DNA of 38,631 nt, from IMG/VR virus record IMGVR_UViG_3300005841_000055, positions 1 through 38,631 of that record; one strand, given 5' to 3'. The notes beneath the pieces were generated by a model. The model was not told where the DNA came from. It made no database searches and was given only the letters and a program-made list of their open reading frames with translations. Made by a program: the position numbers and the translations under genes. This DNA is from a virus. Shown one piece after another: positions 15,002 through 22,043 of the stretch (positions within the stretch are counted from its first letter, which is position 1; each line of letters opens with the position of its first letter).

Positions 15002-15370
15002 TTAGCCCTCGGCGCGCTCCAGCGCCAGATCCTCGTCCTGCCCGTAGGCGACGTAGGCGTCCGAGCCGTACACGGCACGCCCGGCAGCCCAGCGATCGAA
15101 CGCCACCGGGAGCTTGCCGCCCGCGACGCGCGCGGTCAGGGCCACGGCCAGCTTGATGGCCTTGGCTTCGGTGGGGCTATCAACGCCGTAACGCTCGGTG
15201 CCGACGAAGAACTGGCGGGTATCACCGAACGAGTTGGCGGCCACCACGAAGAAGGCGACGCCGAACTGCTCGCCGCGGGGGTTGCTCATGTCGGCGTTCT
15301 CGGGGTTGTAGCCGATGCCGACGACGTCCGAGGCGACGTAGAAGTAGGTGTTGGCGGCGGTGAAGTTCAT
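15002..15370 (-). CDS. Small unknown early protein
   Basis: The 122-residue protein looks compact and beta-rich at first (NTYFYVASDVVGIGYNPENA, QFGVAFFVVAANS), then has a helix (SPTEAKAIKLAVALTARVA) and an acidic C-terminus. No family is recognised. It has its own -24/-12 element 46 nt upstream of the ATG. The leader carries TGTAGG-N5-CCTACA and CCCCACTAC, nearly identical to the leader at 14658-14706, so the two genes should be co-regulated. Confidence 0.65.
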   Translation of the reverse strand: MNFTAANTYFYVASDVVGIGYNPENADMSNPRGEQFGVAFFVVAANSFGDTRQFFVGTERYGVDSPTEAKAIKLAVALTARVAGGKLPVAFDRWAAGRAVYGSDAYVAYGQDEDLALERAEG

Positions 15371-15416
15371 GTTCGTTCCTTGTAGTGGGGGTGTAGGGGT
15401 TACCTACAAGTACTAA

Positions 15417-15432
15417 AGCGAGAAGCGTGCCA
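15417..15432 (-). promoter_or_regulatory. Sigma54-like promoter for the 122-residue gene
   Basis: The minus strand reads TGGCACG-CTTC-TCGCT, identical in all 16 bases to the element at 13754-13769. The predicted start is near 15406. Confidence 0.65.
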
Positions 15433-15434
15433 AC

Positions 15435-15623
15435 CTACTCGATGATGCCGCCGATGTTGGCCGGGGCCACCCGCACCGGCCGCGGGAGCTTGTCCAGCTT
15501 GACCATCAGGTGCTTGCGGCCGATCGCCGCGACGGCGCCGAAGCGGGCGCCGCGCATCCACAGGTCCGTCGCCGGGTGCAGTTCCACCCGGTTGCCTACT
15601 TGGAAGTTGCGCAGTTCGAACAT
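15435..15623 (-). CDS. Small basic protein, SH3-like beta fold suspected
   Basis: The 62-residue protein (FELRNFQVGNRVELHPATDL at its start) looks like a small beta-barrel, with several KxV/RV strands. The chosen ATG at 15623 has GAGGAG 6 nt upstream, so the longer frame from 15650 is unlikely. It stops 2 nt before the promoter at 15417-15432. Immediately upstream of its SD is the 19-bp palindrome at 15647-15665, probably an operator. Function unknown. Confidence 0.6.
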   Translation of the reverse strand: MFELRNFQVGNRVELHPATDLWMRGARFGAVAAIGRKHLMVKLDKLPRPVRVAPANIGGIIE

Positions 15624-15646
15624 CTTGTACTCCTCAGTTGACGGCA

Positions 15647-15665
15647 TCACCTACACTGTAGGTGA
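15647..15665. promoter_or_regulatory. 19-bp operator-like palindrome
   Basis: TCACCTACACTGTAGGTGA has 9-bp perfect arms around one central base. The core half-site CCTACA/TGTAGG recurs at 16442-16457 and 17256-17268 and in several leaders, so it is probably the binding site of one regulator. The right arm and following bases (15657-15674) are repeated at 11297-11314. Confidence 0.65.
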
Positions 15666-15697
15666 CGCCTTACGTCACATTGTGCCGCCGTAAAGCG

Positions 15698-16375
15698 TCA
15701 CTTCTCGATGGCCGCCTGCCGGATGCGCTGCACCGGGTAGGCAAGTTCCTTGCCGCTGTCGTTCAGGTAGACCACGTGCGGCACCACGTTGCCGTTCAGG
15801 TGGGGGCCGCAGCCGCGGGCCATCCGGCTCTCGACGCGCAGGGCCACGCGCTCGGCGCCGAACAGCTTGAAGCGGGTGCCGGGGCCGATCACCTTGCGCG
15901 GCGCCTCGGCCACGCGGGCCACCAGCGCCTGCTTGCCCGTGATCTTGTCGGCGCGGGCAGTGATCGCGGCGCTGACGCGGGCGCATTCCTTGGCCTCGCT
16001 TTCGAGCGCGTGCTGCAGCGTCCGCACGGCGGCCTGCTGGTGCTCGGCCGGGGCGTCGGCGTAGTCCACCATCTCCCACACCGACTTGCCCATCACGCGT
16101 TCCATCTTGCCCGAGCGCGCCCGGCGCGGCAGCATCTCACCGCGCTCGACCGCCACTGCATCGGCGGCGCAGCTACGCGACCGCACCATGAGGCCGTGGG
16201 CGACCTTGTCGGCCTGCTCGCGGTCCTGCTCCAGCGGCAGGAACGCCGCGCCGGGGCAGACGCCGCGGAAGTAGTGGAACTGGACGTCATAGCCGTGCTT
16301 GGACAGCTTGCCCTCGGGCAGCGCCTGCAGCTTGCCGCAGACCTGACAGGTGCCGTTGTGAGTTGCCTTGATCAT
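15698..16375 (-). CDS. Unknown early protein with N-terminal Cys pair
   Basis: The 225-residue protein starts at ATG 16375 after AGGAG. A CQVCG motif at about 10-14 and another Cys near residue 39 could bind zinc. The middle is helical and charged (about 60-140, with VWEMVDYADAPAEHQQAAVR), and the C-terminal third is basic and beta-like (GPGTRFKLFGAERVALRVE). No function is assigned. It is the first gene of the leftward unit, driven by the promoter at 16420-16435, so it should be among the earliest leftward products. The region 16376-16518 upstream is the divergent control region. Confidence 0.65.
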   Translation of the reverse strand: MIKATHNGTCQVCGKLQALPEGKLSKHGYDVQFHYFRGVCPGAAFLPLEQDREQADKVAHGLMVRSRSCAADAVAVERGEMLPRRARSGKMERVMGKSVWEMVDYADAPAEHQQAAVRTLQHALESEAKECARVSAAITARADKITGKQALVARVAEAPRKVIGPGTRFKLFGAERVALRVESRMARGCGPHLNGNVVPHVVYLNDSGKELAYPVQRIRQAAIEK

Positions 16376-16419
16376 GGTGCTGACTCCTAATAGATATGGG
16401 GGGGATGCACTGCTACATA

Positions 16420-16435
16420 TGCAATGACCATGCCA
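16420..16435 (-). promoter_or_regulatory. Leftward sigma54-like promoter of the divergent region
   Basis: The minus strand reads TGGCATG-GTCA-TTGCA. Only one base (C to T at -21) departs from the consensus, and the -12 box is perfect. The predicted start is near 16409. It lies exactly as far from the palindrome 16442-16457 as its rightward partner. Confidence 0.7.
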
Positions 16436-16441
16436 GCCATT

Positions 16442-16457
16442 GCCTACATATGTAGGC
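16442..16457. promoter_or_regulatory. Central 16-bp palindromic operator between divergent promoters
   Basis: GCCTACATATGTAGGC is a perfect palindrome. Six bases separate it from the promoter on each side, so its centre is about 40.5 bp upstream of both predicted starts. It shares half-sites with 15647-15665 and 17256-17268. A regulator bound here could control both transcription units at once. Confidence 0.7.
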
Positions 16458-16463
16458 GTTAGC

Positions 16464-16479
16464 TGGCACGGTGCTTGCA
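16464..16479 (+). promoter_or_regulatory. Rightward sigma54 consensus promoter
   Basis: TGGCACG-GTGC-TTGCA matches the -24/-12 consensus at every defined position. The predicted start is near 16490. It drives the rightward unit beginning at 16519. Confidence 0.8.
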
Positions 16480-16518
16480 TGTATGTCTGGACCTCCACCG
16501 CATCTATTAGGACCGAAC

Positions 16519-16734
16519 ATGAAATTTCACCGTACCTCGCAAAGCTGGGCTGTTGGCGAAACCGTCAAGGTTGGCTTCCTGACCCTGCGCGTGCTCGCCA
16601 AGGTCGCCACGCCGGGCAACTACCTGCCCGACCAGTACGCCCTGACCAACAAGGATGGCAGCCGCTTCTATCGCTTCATCCCGCACAACGGCCTGACGCG
16701 CGTCGAGAACCTCCAGCAAGCGATGGAGTGGTAA
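16519..16734 (+). CDS. Small unknown early protein, first rightward gene
   Basis: The 71-residue protein is beta-rich at the start (TVKVGFLTLRVLAK) with a later RFYRFIPHNG segment and an acidic helix at the end. No family is recognised. The ATG at 16519 follows TAGGACCGAAC. The same leader end (CAGGACCGAAC) precedes the next gene, pointing to a duplicated promoter-leader cassette. The frame is open to 16471, but that start would lie inside the promoter. Confidence 0.65.
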   Translation: MKFHRTSQSWAVGETVKVGFLTLRVLAKVATPGNYLPDQYALTNKDGSRFYRFIPHNGLTRVENLQQAMEW

Positions 16735-16737
16735 CGC

Positions 16738-16753
16738 TGGCACGGGCCTTGCA
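16738..16753 (+). promoter_or_regulatory. Second rightward sigma54 consensus promoter
   Basis: TGGCACG-GGCC-TTGCA is again a perfect -24/-12 match, starting 3 nt after the stop of the previous gene. The predicted start is near 16764. The leader contains TACCTACCACCCCAC and AGGACCGAAC before the ATG at 16794. Confidence 0.8.
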
Positions 16754-16793
16754 TTGTAGTCTGTACCTACCACCCCACCTATCAGGACCGAAC

Positions 16794-17018
16794 ATGAACC
16801 AAGCTCACCTCACCAACGCGCCGGCCGGCGGCAAGCTCGTCGCGTGGCACACCTCCCTCGACCTCGCGGCCTACGTGATGGCCGACAAGTCCGAGGTGCT
16901 GATGATCAACGGCAAGCAGCACGCCTCGTTCGATCACCCGTCGCAGTACGTGATCTTCGTCTGCCGCATGACCCCCAAGGCCGCCGCCAAGTGGCTGGCG
17001 CCGTTCAACGTCAAGTAA
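16794..17018 (+). CDS. Small unknown early protein
   Basis: The 74-residue protein has a central part LAAYVMADKSEVLMINGKQH and a C-terminal VCRMTPKAAAKWLAPFNVK. It appears alpha/beta and soluble. No family is recognised. It has its own perfect -24/-12 promoter and AGGA before the ATG. The following gene starts 10 nt after its stop and is likely co-transcribed. Confidence 0.65.
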   Translation: MNQAHLTNAPAGGKLVAWHTSLDLAAYVMADKSEVLMINGKQHASFDHPSQYVIFVCRMTPKAAAKWLAPFNVK

Positions 17019-17028
17019 GGAGCACTCC

Positions 17029-17238
17029 ATGAAGACCCCCATGCACGTCGAGTTCGGGCGCATGCCCGTGGCCCTGATCAACGGCGTGTTCGCCGTCTAC
17101 GTGGTGCGGGGCGACAGCATCATCGCGTCCCGCACCGGCATCGACAGCGCCGCCCGCTGCGCCGAGTTGGCCCAGCAGTACGCCGACAACTACGGCGCCC
17201 CGCTCCGGCCCGAGGCGCGCTTCCTCGATCCGCTGTAA
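17029..17238 (+). CDS. Small unknown early protein
   Basis: The 69-residue protein (beta-like FGRMPVALINGVFAVYVVRG, then a helix SAARCAELAQQYADNYG) follows a strong AAGGAG SD. No family is recognised. It closes the first rightward group. Between 17239 and 17362 lie an operator-like palindrome and a hairpin containing CTTTAAAG. Confidence 0.65.
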   Translation: MKTPMHVEFGRMPVALINGVFAVYVVRGDSIIASRTGIDSAARCAELAQQYADNYGAPLRPEARFLDPL

Positions 17239-17255
17239 TTCTGCCCGAGCGGGCG

Positions 17256-17286
17256 CCTACAGTGTAGGGGCTGGCTTTAAAGCCCC
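17256..17286 (+). promoter_or_regulatory. Operator half-sites and CTTTAAAG hairpin before the replication genes
   Basis: CCTACA-G-TGTAGG (17256-17268) repeats the operator core. It runs into a hairpin whose arms GGGGCT and AGCCCC (17267-17272 and 17281-17286) enclose GGCTTTAA. The inner GGCTTTAAAGCC (17273-17284) is also palindromic. The element lies 18 nt after a stop and about 80 nt before the nuclease gene, so it could act as a regulated terminator or operator. Confidence 0.55.
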
Positions 17287-17362
17287 CCGCTTGCGCCACC
17301 CGGCCGGCGGGGTTTACCATCCGCCCTCACCTATTCACTGACCTAGATTGGAGTACCGGAAA

Positions 17363-18499
17363 ATGGCACTACATGCCGCATTCTCGCCCTCGGCGTCCAG
17401 CCGCTGGATCGCCTGCCCGGCATCGCATCTGCGCGCCGCGGCCCTCCCGCCTGCCCCTAGCTCCAGCTCCAGCTACGCCGAGCGCGGCACCCTGCTGCAC
17501 GAACTGGCTGCCTATGCCCTCGTCAACACACTGGCGACGATGGATGTCTACGCGGCGGCGCTGCCGGGCGTGAAGCTGGAGCCCGACGAGCGCGCGGCCA
17601 TCGCCACCTATGTCAAGTTCTGCCGCGATTTGCGCAAGGGTGCGACGGCGTGGGGGATCGAGACGCGCGTGGCCTACGATGCCGAACTGTTCGGCACCAT
17701 CGACTTCTGGGCCGTCAAGCACGGCACCCTGCACGTGGTGGACCTGAAGGGCGGCCGCGGCATCAAGGTGGACGTCATCGACAACACCCAGTTGCTGATT
17801 TACGCGATCATGCTGTCCAACCAGATTGCGATCGATAGGAAATCGGTCGCGGCCACCATCGACCACGTGGAACTGCACATCGTGCAGCCGCTGTTCGAAG
17901 GCGATGCGCCGATCCGTGGCGCCACCTACACCATGGCGCAGCTTGGCCTCTGGCGCGGCAAGATCTTCGATGCCATGGTGGCCGCCAAGAATCCCGCCGC
18001 CGCCTTCAACCCCGGCGAGCACTGCCGCTTCTGCCCAGTGAAGCCGGCCTGCCCGGCCCTGCTCGGGCTGGTGCAGCAGATGCCGTCGCCGCCGGTCTTC
18101 AACGGCCTCTCGGTGGAGAAGATCTCCGAGTGGCTGGCGAAGGCCGACACCATCGAGATGTGGATCGCGGCCCTGCGCGAGCATGCCCACGGCACCATCA
18201 ACTGCGGCACACCCATCCCCGGCTGGCGCCTGCAGGACAAGCGCGCGACGCGCAAGTGGACCGACGAGCGCGCCGTGCAATCCGAAGCCAAGGGCGCCGG
18301 CATCGTCGTCACCGCCCGCAAGCTCATGTCGCCGACGCAGGTCGAGAAGAAGTTCCGCGGCATCCCGGTGGTGCTGCAGCCGTTCGTGGATCAAACGCCC
18401 TCGGGCCAGAATCTGGTGCGCGACGAGTCCTACGTCGCCACCGATACCGAGCAGCCCGCGCTGGACAAGGCGCTGCTCAACCTGCAGTACCGTGTGTAA
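17363..18499 (+). CDS. DUF2800-like RecB/Cas4-type nuclease
   Basis: The 378-residue protein is of the DUF2800 type, a PD-(D/E)XK nuclease related to RecB and Cas4. Visible landmarks are SPSASSRWIACPAS at the N-terminus, GTLLHELAA, the active-site region GTIDFWAVKHGTLHVVDLKGG with the Asp and Asp-x-Lys pair, QLLIYA, and a Cys cluster CRFCPVKPACP that may hold an Fe-S cluster. In phages it occurs with a DNA polymerase and helicase and probably processes DNA ends for replication or recombination. The ATG at 17363 has GGAG 9 nt upstream. It overlaps no neighbour and heads the replication cassette. Confidence 0.85.
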   Translation: MALHAAFSPSASSRWIACPASHLRAAALPPAPSSSSSYAERGTLLHELAAYALVNTLATMDVYAAALPGVKLEPDERAAIATYVKFCRDLRKGATAWGIETRVAYDAELFGTIDFWAVKHGTLHVVDLKGGRGIKVDVIDNTQLLIYAIMLSNQIAIDRKSVAATIDHVELHIVQPLFEGDAPIRGATYTMAQLGLWRGKIFDAMVAAKNPAAAFNPGEHCRFCPVKPACPALLGLVQQMPSPPVFNGLSVEKISEWLAKADTIEMWIAALREHAHGTINCGTPIPGWRLQDKRATRKWTDERAVQSEAKGAGIVVTARKLMSPTQVEKKFRGIPVVLQPFVDQTPSGQNLVRDESYVATDTEQPALDKALLNLQYRV

Positions 18500-18535
18500 C
18501 CTGACCTAACCTAGACTTTAAAGGAGACACCTACC

Positions 18536-19213
18536 ATGAGTGCATTAGTACCGTTTGGCGGCAATGGTGCCGTGGCTGACCCGACCAAGCTCGCGGCCGC
18601 GCTGCAGAACGTTTCGCGGCAGGCTGCCCCGCAGGGCATGTTCCTGCGCATGGGCAAGGATGGCGTGTGGGTCATCGGGATCGAGGCCGAGCCCGTGGCC
18701 GAGGGCGCCGAGTTCGCCATCAACCCGGCCGGCTTCGGCCATGGCTGGATTGCGTGGGGCAAGTCCGAGCGCCTCGGCGAGTCCTTCGTGCCGCTGACCG
18801 ATCCGCTGCCGGCGACGCCGGCCACGCCCGAGGGCGCGGTGCGCGGCTGGGAGCAGCAGTTCGGCATGCATCTGCGCGAAGTCGGCACGGGTGCGGACCT
18901 GATCTTCCGCACCAGCAGCGTTGGCGGCAAGCGCGCGATCGGCGCGCTGGCGAAGGAAGTCGGTGCCCGCATGGCCGAGGGCGACGCGCGCAGCGTGGCG
19001 ATCGTCACCCTCGGTGCCGACTCCTACAAGCACAAGGAGTACGGCAAGATCTACGTGCCCGAGTTCGCCATCGAGCGGTGGGTCACGCCGGCCGACATCA
19101 CGGCCGACGTGCAGCCCGTGAAGGGCAAGGGAACGCCTACACCGCCGCCTACGGGCATCAAGAAGGCGGCCAAAGCCAAGGGCAAGCCGGCCACCAAACC
19201 GGCGCGCCGTTAA
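18536..19213 (+). CDS. Unknown replication-cassette protein, possible ssDNA-binding protein
   Basis: The 225-residue protein has a beta-rich body (MFLRMGKDGVWVIGIEAEPV, GFGHGWIAWGKSERLGESFV, SVAIVTLGADSYKHKEYGKI) and a flexible Lys/Ala/Pro tail (about 196-225). Its position between a DUF2800-like nuclease and a DNA polymerase is where phages of this kind keep a single-stranded DNA-binding protein, and the fold looks compatible. The tail is basic rather than acidic, which is unlike typical SSB. I do not recognise the family. The SD AAAGGAG is part of CTTTAAAGGAG, the dispersed octamer at 18516-18523. Confidence 0.65.
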   Translation: MSALVPFGGNGAVADPTKLAAALQNVSRQAAPQGMFLRMGKDGVWVIGIEAEPVAEGAEFAINPAGFGHGWIAWGKSERLGESFVPLTDPLPATPATPEGAVRGWEQQFGMHLREVGTGADLIFRTSSVGGKRAIGALAKEVGARMAEGDARSVAIVTLGADSYKHKEYGKIYVPEFAIERWVTPADITADVQPVKGKGTPTPPPTGIKKAAKAKGKPATKPARR

Positions 19214-19225
19214 AAAGGAGCAGCC

Positions 19226-19798
19226 ATGAGCAAAGCATATAAGCCTGCGGGTATACGGGTGAAGATAGTGGTCACCAAGGAAGCCATCGACCTAGCCATA
19301 CCAAGGGACTCCACGCATTGCATGATCGCGGACAGCGTCAGGAGCAGCTATCCGGCAGCGTCACGGGTGTCGGTGGATCTCGCCACCATTCGCTTCAGCG
19401 ACTCCGCCAAGGGGCTGCGCTATACCTTCCTCACCCCGCGTACCGCTCAGGTCGCCTTGGTGAACTACGATCGCGGGATTAAGCCCACCCCGTTTGATTT
19501 CGAGCTACGGGGTCCGCACATCACTCGGGCCGGAAGCCGCCACACACCTCGCGCCACGCTCACGGAAGCGCAGAAAAAGGGGTATGAAAAGCGCGGCACA
19601 AAGGGAGTGGAGAAGGCCCGTGACGTACTCCGTAAAACGGGCTTAAGGGCAAGCAACAAAGGCCCGCTGCAGTTCAACGACAAGATTCCTGATCGCGTGG
19701 GCGGCCAGACCCCGCCCCTGCAGCAAAGCAAGACCAGCAAGGGCAACATACCGTTCACGCGGCGCCGCGCCTACGGCCTGCGTGCCCTCGATATGTAG
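19226..19798 (+). CDS. Unknown basic protein, visibly lower GC than neighbours
   Basis: The 190-residue protein has a beta-rich N-terminal part (IRVKIVVTKEAIDLAIPRDS, STHCMIADSVRSSYPAASRV, YTFLTPRTAQVALVNYDRGI) and a very basic, probably disordered C-terminal half (KKGYEKRGTKGVEKARDVLR). No family is recognised. Codons such as ATA, AGG and TTT are more frequent than in flanking genes, which suggests recent acquisition. A strong AAAAAGGAG SD precedes it, and a classical intrinsic terminator (19818-19851) follows. It therefore looks like a cargo unit inserted at the end of a transcript. Confidence 0.7.
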   Translation: MSKAYKPAGIRVKIVVTKEAIDLAIPRDSTHCMIADSVRSSYPAASRVSVDLATIRFSDSAKGLRYTFLTPRTAQVALVNYDRGIKPTPFDFELRGPHITRAGSRHTPRATLTEAQKKGYEKRGTKGVEKARDVLRKTGLRASNKGPLQFNDKIPDRVGGQTPPLQQSKTSKGNIPFTRRRAYGLRALDM

Positions 19799-19817
19799 CC
19801 ATTGGCAGCACTCCTGT

Positions 19818-19851
19818 GCCCGCGCCGGCTGAGTTGGCGCGGGCCTTTTTT
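19818..19851 (+). terminator. Intrinsic terminator between unknown gene and DNA polymerase
   Basis: Arms GCCCGCGCC (19818-19826) and GGCGCGGGC (19836-19844) are perfect over 9 bp with a 9-base loop, followed by CTTTTTT. It lies 20 nt after a stop and is oriented rightward. A small dyad GACGCA-ATTC-TGCGTC follows at 19876-19891. I find no promoter for the polymerase between the two. Confidence 0.85.
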
Positions 19852-19915
19852 CTGGCGCACAATTCGAACGCTTTTGACGCAATTCTGCGTCGGCCCTTGA
19901 CGGCCTCCATCAACC

Positions 19916-21997
19916 ATGAAAGGCAGCACCGTGAAGAAGCATTTCTGGATCGACATCGAGACCCGCTCCCGCACCGACCTCGTCAAGCATGGCGTCTACC
20001 GCTACGCCGCTGACCCCTCCACCGAAGTCCTGATCATCTGCTACGCGCTCGGCCACGGCCCCATCAAGACATGGGTGCGCGGCGCCGCCATGCCCGCGGA
20101 CCTGATGAGCGTGCTGGCGAAGCCCGCCCCGCACGTGTACCTGACGGCGCACAACGCCGGCTTCGAGCGCCACGTGCTCACGCGCCTGTTCCCGGCCGTG
20201 CGTGATCCGCGCCGCTGGTACTGCACGGCCACGCAGGCCCGCGCCGTGGCGCTGGCCGGCTCGCTGGAGTCAGCGAGTCACATGCTGGGCACCCATGTGC
20301 GCAAGGATCGGCGCGGCGGCGAGTTGATCCGCCTGCTGTCGATGCCGCAGGCCGATGGCAGCTTCCTTGAGGATGCCGGCCTGATGGCCGAGTTCGCGCG
20401 CTACTGCGCGCAGGACGTCGAGGTGATGCGCGCCATGTCCACCAACATGCCACCGCTCACCGAGGAGGCGCTGGCACTGTACGTGGCGAACGAAACCGTG
20501 AACGATCGCGGCCTGCCGATCGACGTCGATCTGTGCGCGGCCGCGACCACGTACGCCGAGCAGGCCGCGGACGAGGCGGCACTGCGCATCCGCGCCGTGA
20601 CCCGTGATGCGATCAACAGCGCCCGCTCGGTCAAGCTGGCGCCATGGATTCACGCTCGCCTCGCGCAGCAGCACCAGCACCTGATGCACGTGACGCGCAC
20701 CAAAGTAGCGGACGTACAACTGCATGGCGCTGCCGGCGGGGGTGGTATGCGCGCGGGCGACGCGCGGGGCGCCGCCCATAACCTTGCACGGGCCGCTGGC
20801 GCCACCTCGCAGCAAGGCCTGTCGCTCGACTCGGGCGTACGCGCGGCCCTGCTGGAAGCGATCGACCTCTACCCTGATGACTTCACGGCCGAGGTGATCG
20901 AGGCCATCGCGGCCGCGGAGGATGCGTCGATGGCCTCGGTGTCCAAGTTCGCCACCATGCTCGATCGCGTCAGTGCCGACGGGCGCCTGCGGGGTGCCTT
21001 CGTGATGAACGGCGCCAGCCAGACCGGACGCTTCTCCTCGACCGGCGCGCAACTGCACAACTTCCCGCGTGCGGTGGCGGAAGATCCGGACGCACTGCGG
21101 GCCACCATCCTCAGGGGCGGCGACTTGGGCGACAGCGTGCTCAAGGCTTTAAAGTCCATGCTGCGGCCGGCGGTGCGTTCGCCCAAGGGACTGATCGTGC
21201 GGGCGGATTGGAACGCCGTCGAGGCGCGCGGCCTGCCGTGGCTGGCAGGGCCGAGCGCCACCGACTACCTTGCCATGTGGGCCGACGAGGCGCGTGATCC
21301 GTACATGGAGCAGGCACTGCTGGCGGGGCTCACGCTGCGGCAGGGCGGCAAGGTGGTGGTGCTGTCGCTGGGCTACGGCGGCGGCCCCAATGCACTCGGC
21401 CGCATGAGCGGCACCTACGGGGTGCAGATCGCCGACAAGCAGCAGGTAGTGTGGAACTGGCGCAATGCCAATGCATGGGCGCCGGCATGGTGGGCCGAGC
21501 TTGAAGCGGCTGCCTTCAGTGCCCTGCGCAAGCGTGACTTGGTGTGGCAGGGGGCGCAGCGCATCAGCTTCGCCGCAGATGCGTTCGGGCTTGCCATGCT
21601 GCTGCCATCCGGTCGCGTGCTCCGCTATCCCGATGCCAAGTTCGAATGGCAGGGCGAGCAGTCGCGCATCACCTACCAGAAGGCGGCATGGAAGCCCAAG
21701 GCCAACGTCAAGGAATGGCCGCGGGCCACCATGTGGCACGGCACCCTCGCGGAGAACGCGACGCAGGCCATGTGCGGGGATCTGCTGCGGCATGCATTGA
21801 TCGGCGCGGTGCAGGACGGACTCCCGATCATCGGCCATGTGCATGATGAGTTGATCGCGGAAGCGCCGAACACCAAGGCCGCCACGGTGCGGGATCTTGC
21901 ACGCGCGCTGCAGCAGCGTATGCTCGACTTACCCGTATGGGCGGCTGGCTTGCCGCTCGCTGTCGAGACTGACAGCGCCGCCTACTATCGCAAGTGA
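19916..21997 (+). CDS. Family A DNA polymerase with 3'-5' exonuclease domain
   Basis: This 693-residue replicative polymerase is related to DNA polymerase I but lacks the 5' nuclease. The exonuclease motif I is WIDIETRS (D13, E15). Polymerase motif A is VRADWNAVEARGLPWLAG with D431. Motif B is LRQGGKVVVLSLGYGG with K479 and Y487. Motif C is HVHDE with D644-E645. The usual DYSQIELR of motif A is replaced by DWNAVEAR, as in many phage enzymes. A GTG at 19931 with an AAAGG SD is an alternative start and would remove five residues without affecting the exonuclease motif. A CTTTAAAG element at 21147 is read as Ala-Leu(TTA)-Lys. Confidence 0.93.
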   Translation: MKGSTVKKHFWIDIETRSRTDLVKHGVYRYAADPSTEVLIICYALGHGPIKTWVRGAAMPADLMSVLAKPAPHVYLTAHNAGFERHVLTRLFPAVRDPRRWYCTATQARAVALAGSLESASHMLGTHVRKDRRGGELIRLLSMPQADGSFLEDAGLMAEFARYCAQDVEVMRAMSTNMPPLTEEALALYVANETVNDRGLPIDVDLCAAATTYAEQAADEAALRIRAVTRDAINSARSVKLAPWIHARLAQQHQHLMHVTRTKVADVQLHGAAGGGGMRAGDARGAAHNLARAAGATSQQGLSLDSGVRAALLEAIDLYPDDFTAEVIEAIAAAEDASMASVSKFATMLDRVSADGRLRGAFVMNGASQTGRFSSTGAQLHNFPRAVAEDPDALRATILRGGDLGDSVLKALKSMLRPAVRSPKGLIVRADWNAVEARGLPWLAGPSATDYLAMWADEARDPYMEQALLAGLTLRQGGKVVVLSLGYGGGPNALGRMSGTYGVQIADKQQVVWNWRNANAWAPAWWAELEAAAFSALRKRDLVWQGAQRISFAADAFGLAMLLPSGRVLRYPDAKFEWQGEQSRITYQKAAWKPKANVKEWPRATMWHGTLAENATQAMCGDLLRHALIGAVQDGLPIIGHVHDELIAEAPNTKAATVRDLARALQQRMLDLPVWAAGLPLAVETDSAAYYRK

Positions 21998-22003
21998 CCC
22001 GGT

Positions 22004-22043
22004 AAGAAAAACGCCCGGCGCTGCCGTGAAGCAACGCCGGGCG
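22004..22043 (-). terminator. Strong intrinsic terminator facing leftward, antisense to the polymerase
   Basis: Arms CGCCCGGCG (22012-22020) and CGCCGGGCG (22035-22043) form a 9-bp stem. On the minus strand the stem is followed by TTTTT-C-TT. On the plus strand only GCGAGC follows, so it cannot be a good rightward terminator. No leftward gene lies here. Confidence 0.7.

Noticed and set aside
16519-17238. Three small early proteins as anti-CRISPR or host-takeover factors
   Set aside because: Position and size would fit, but no motif or associated regulator (Aca-type) next to them supports it.
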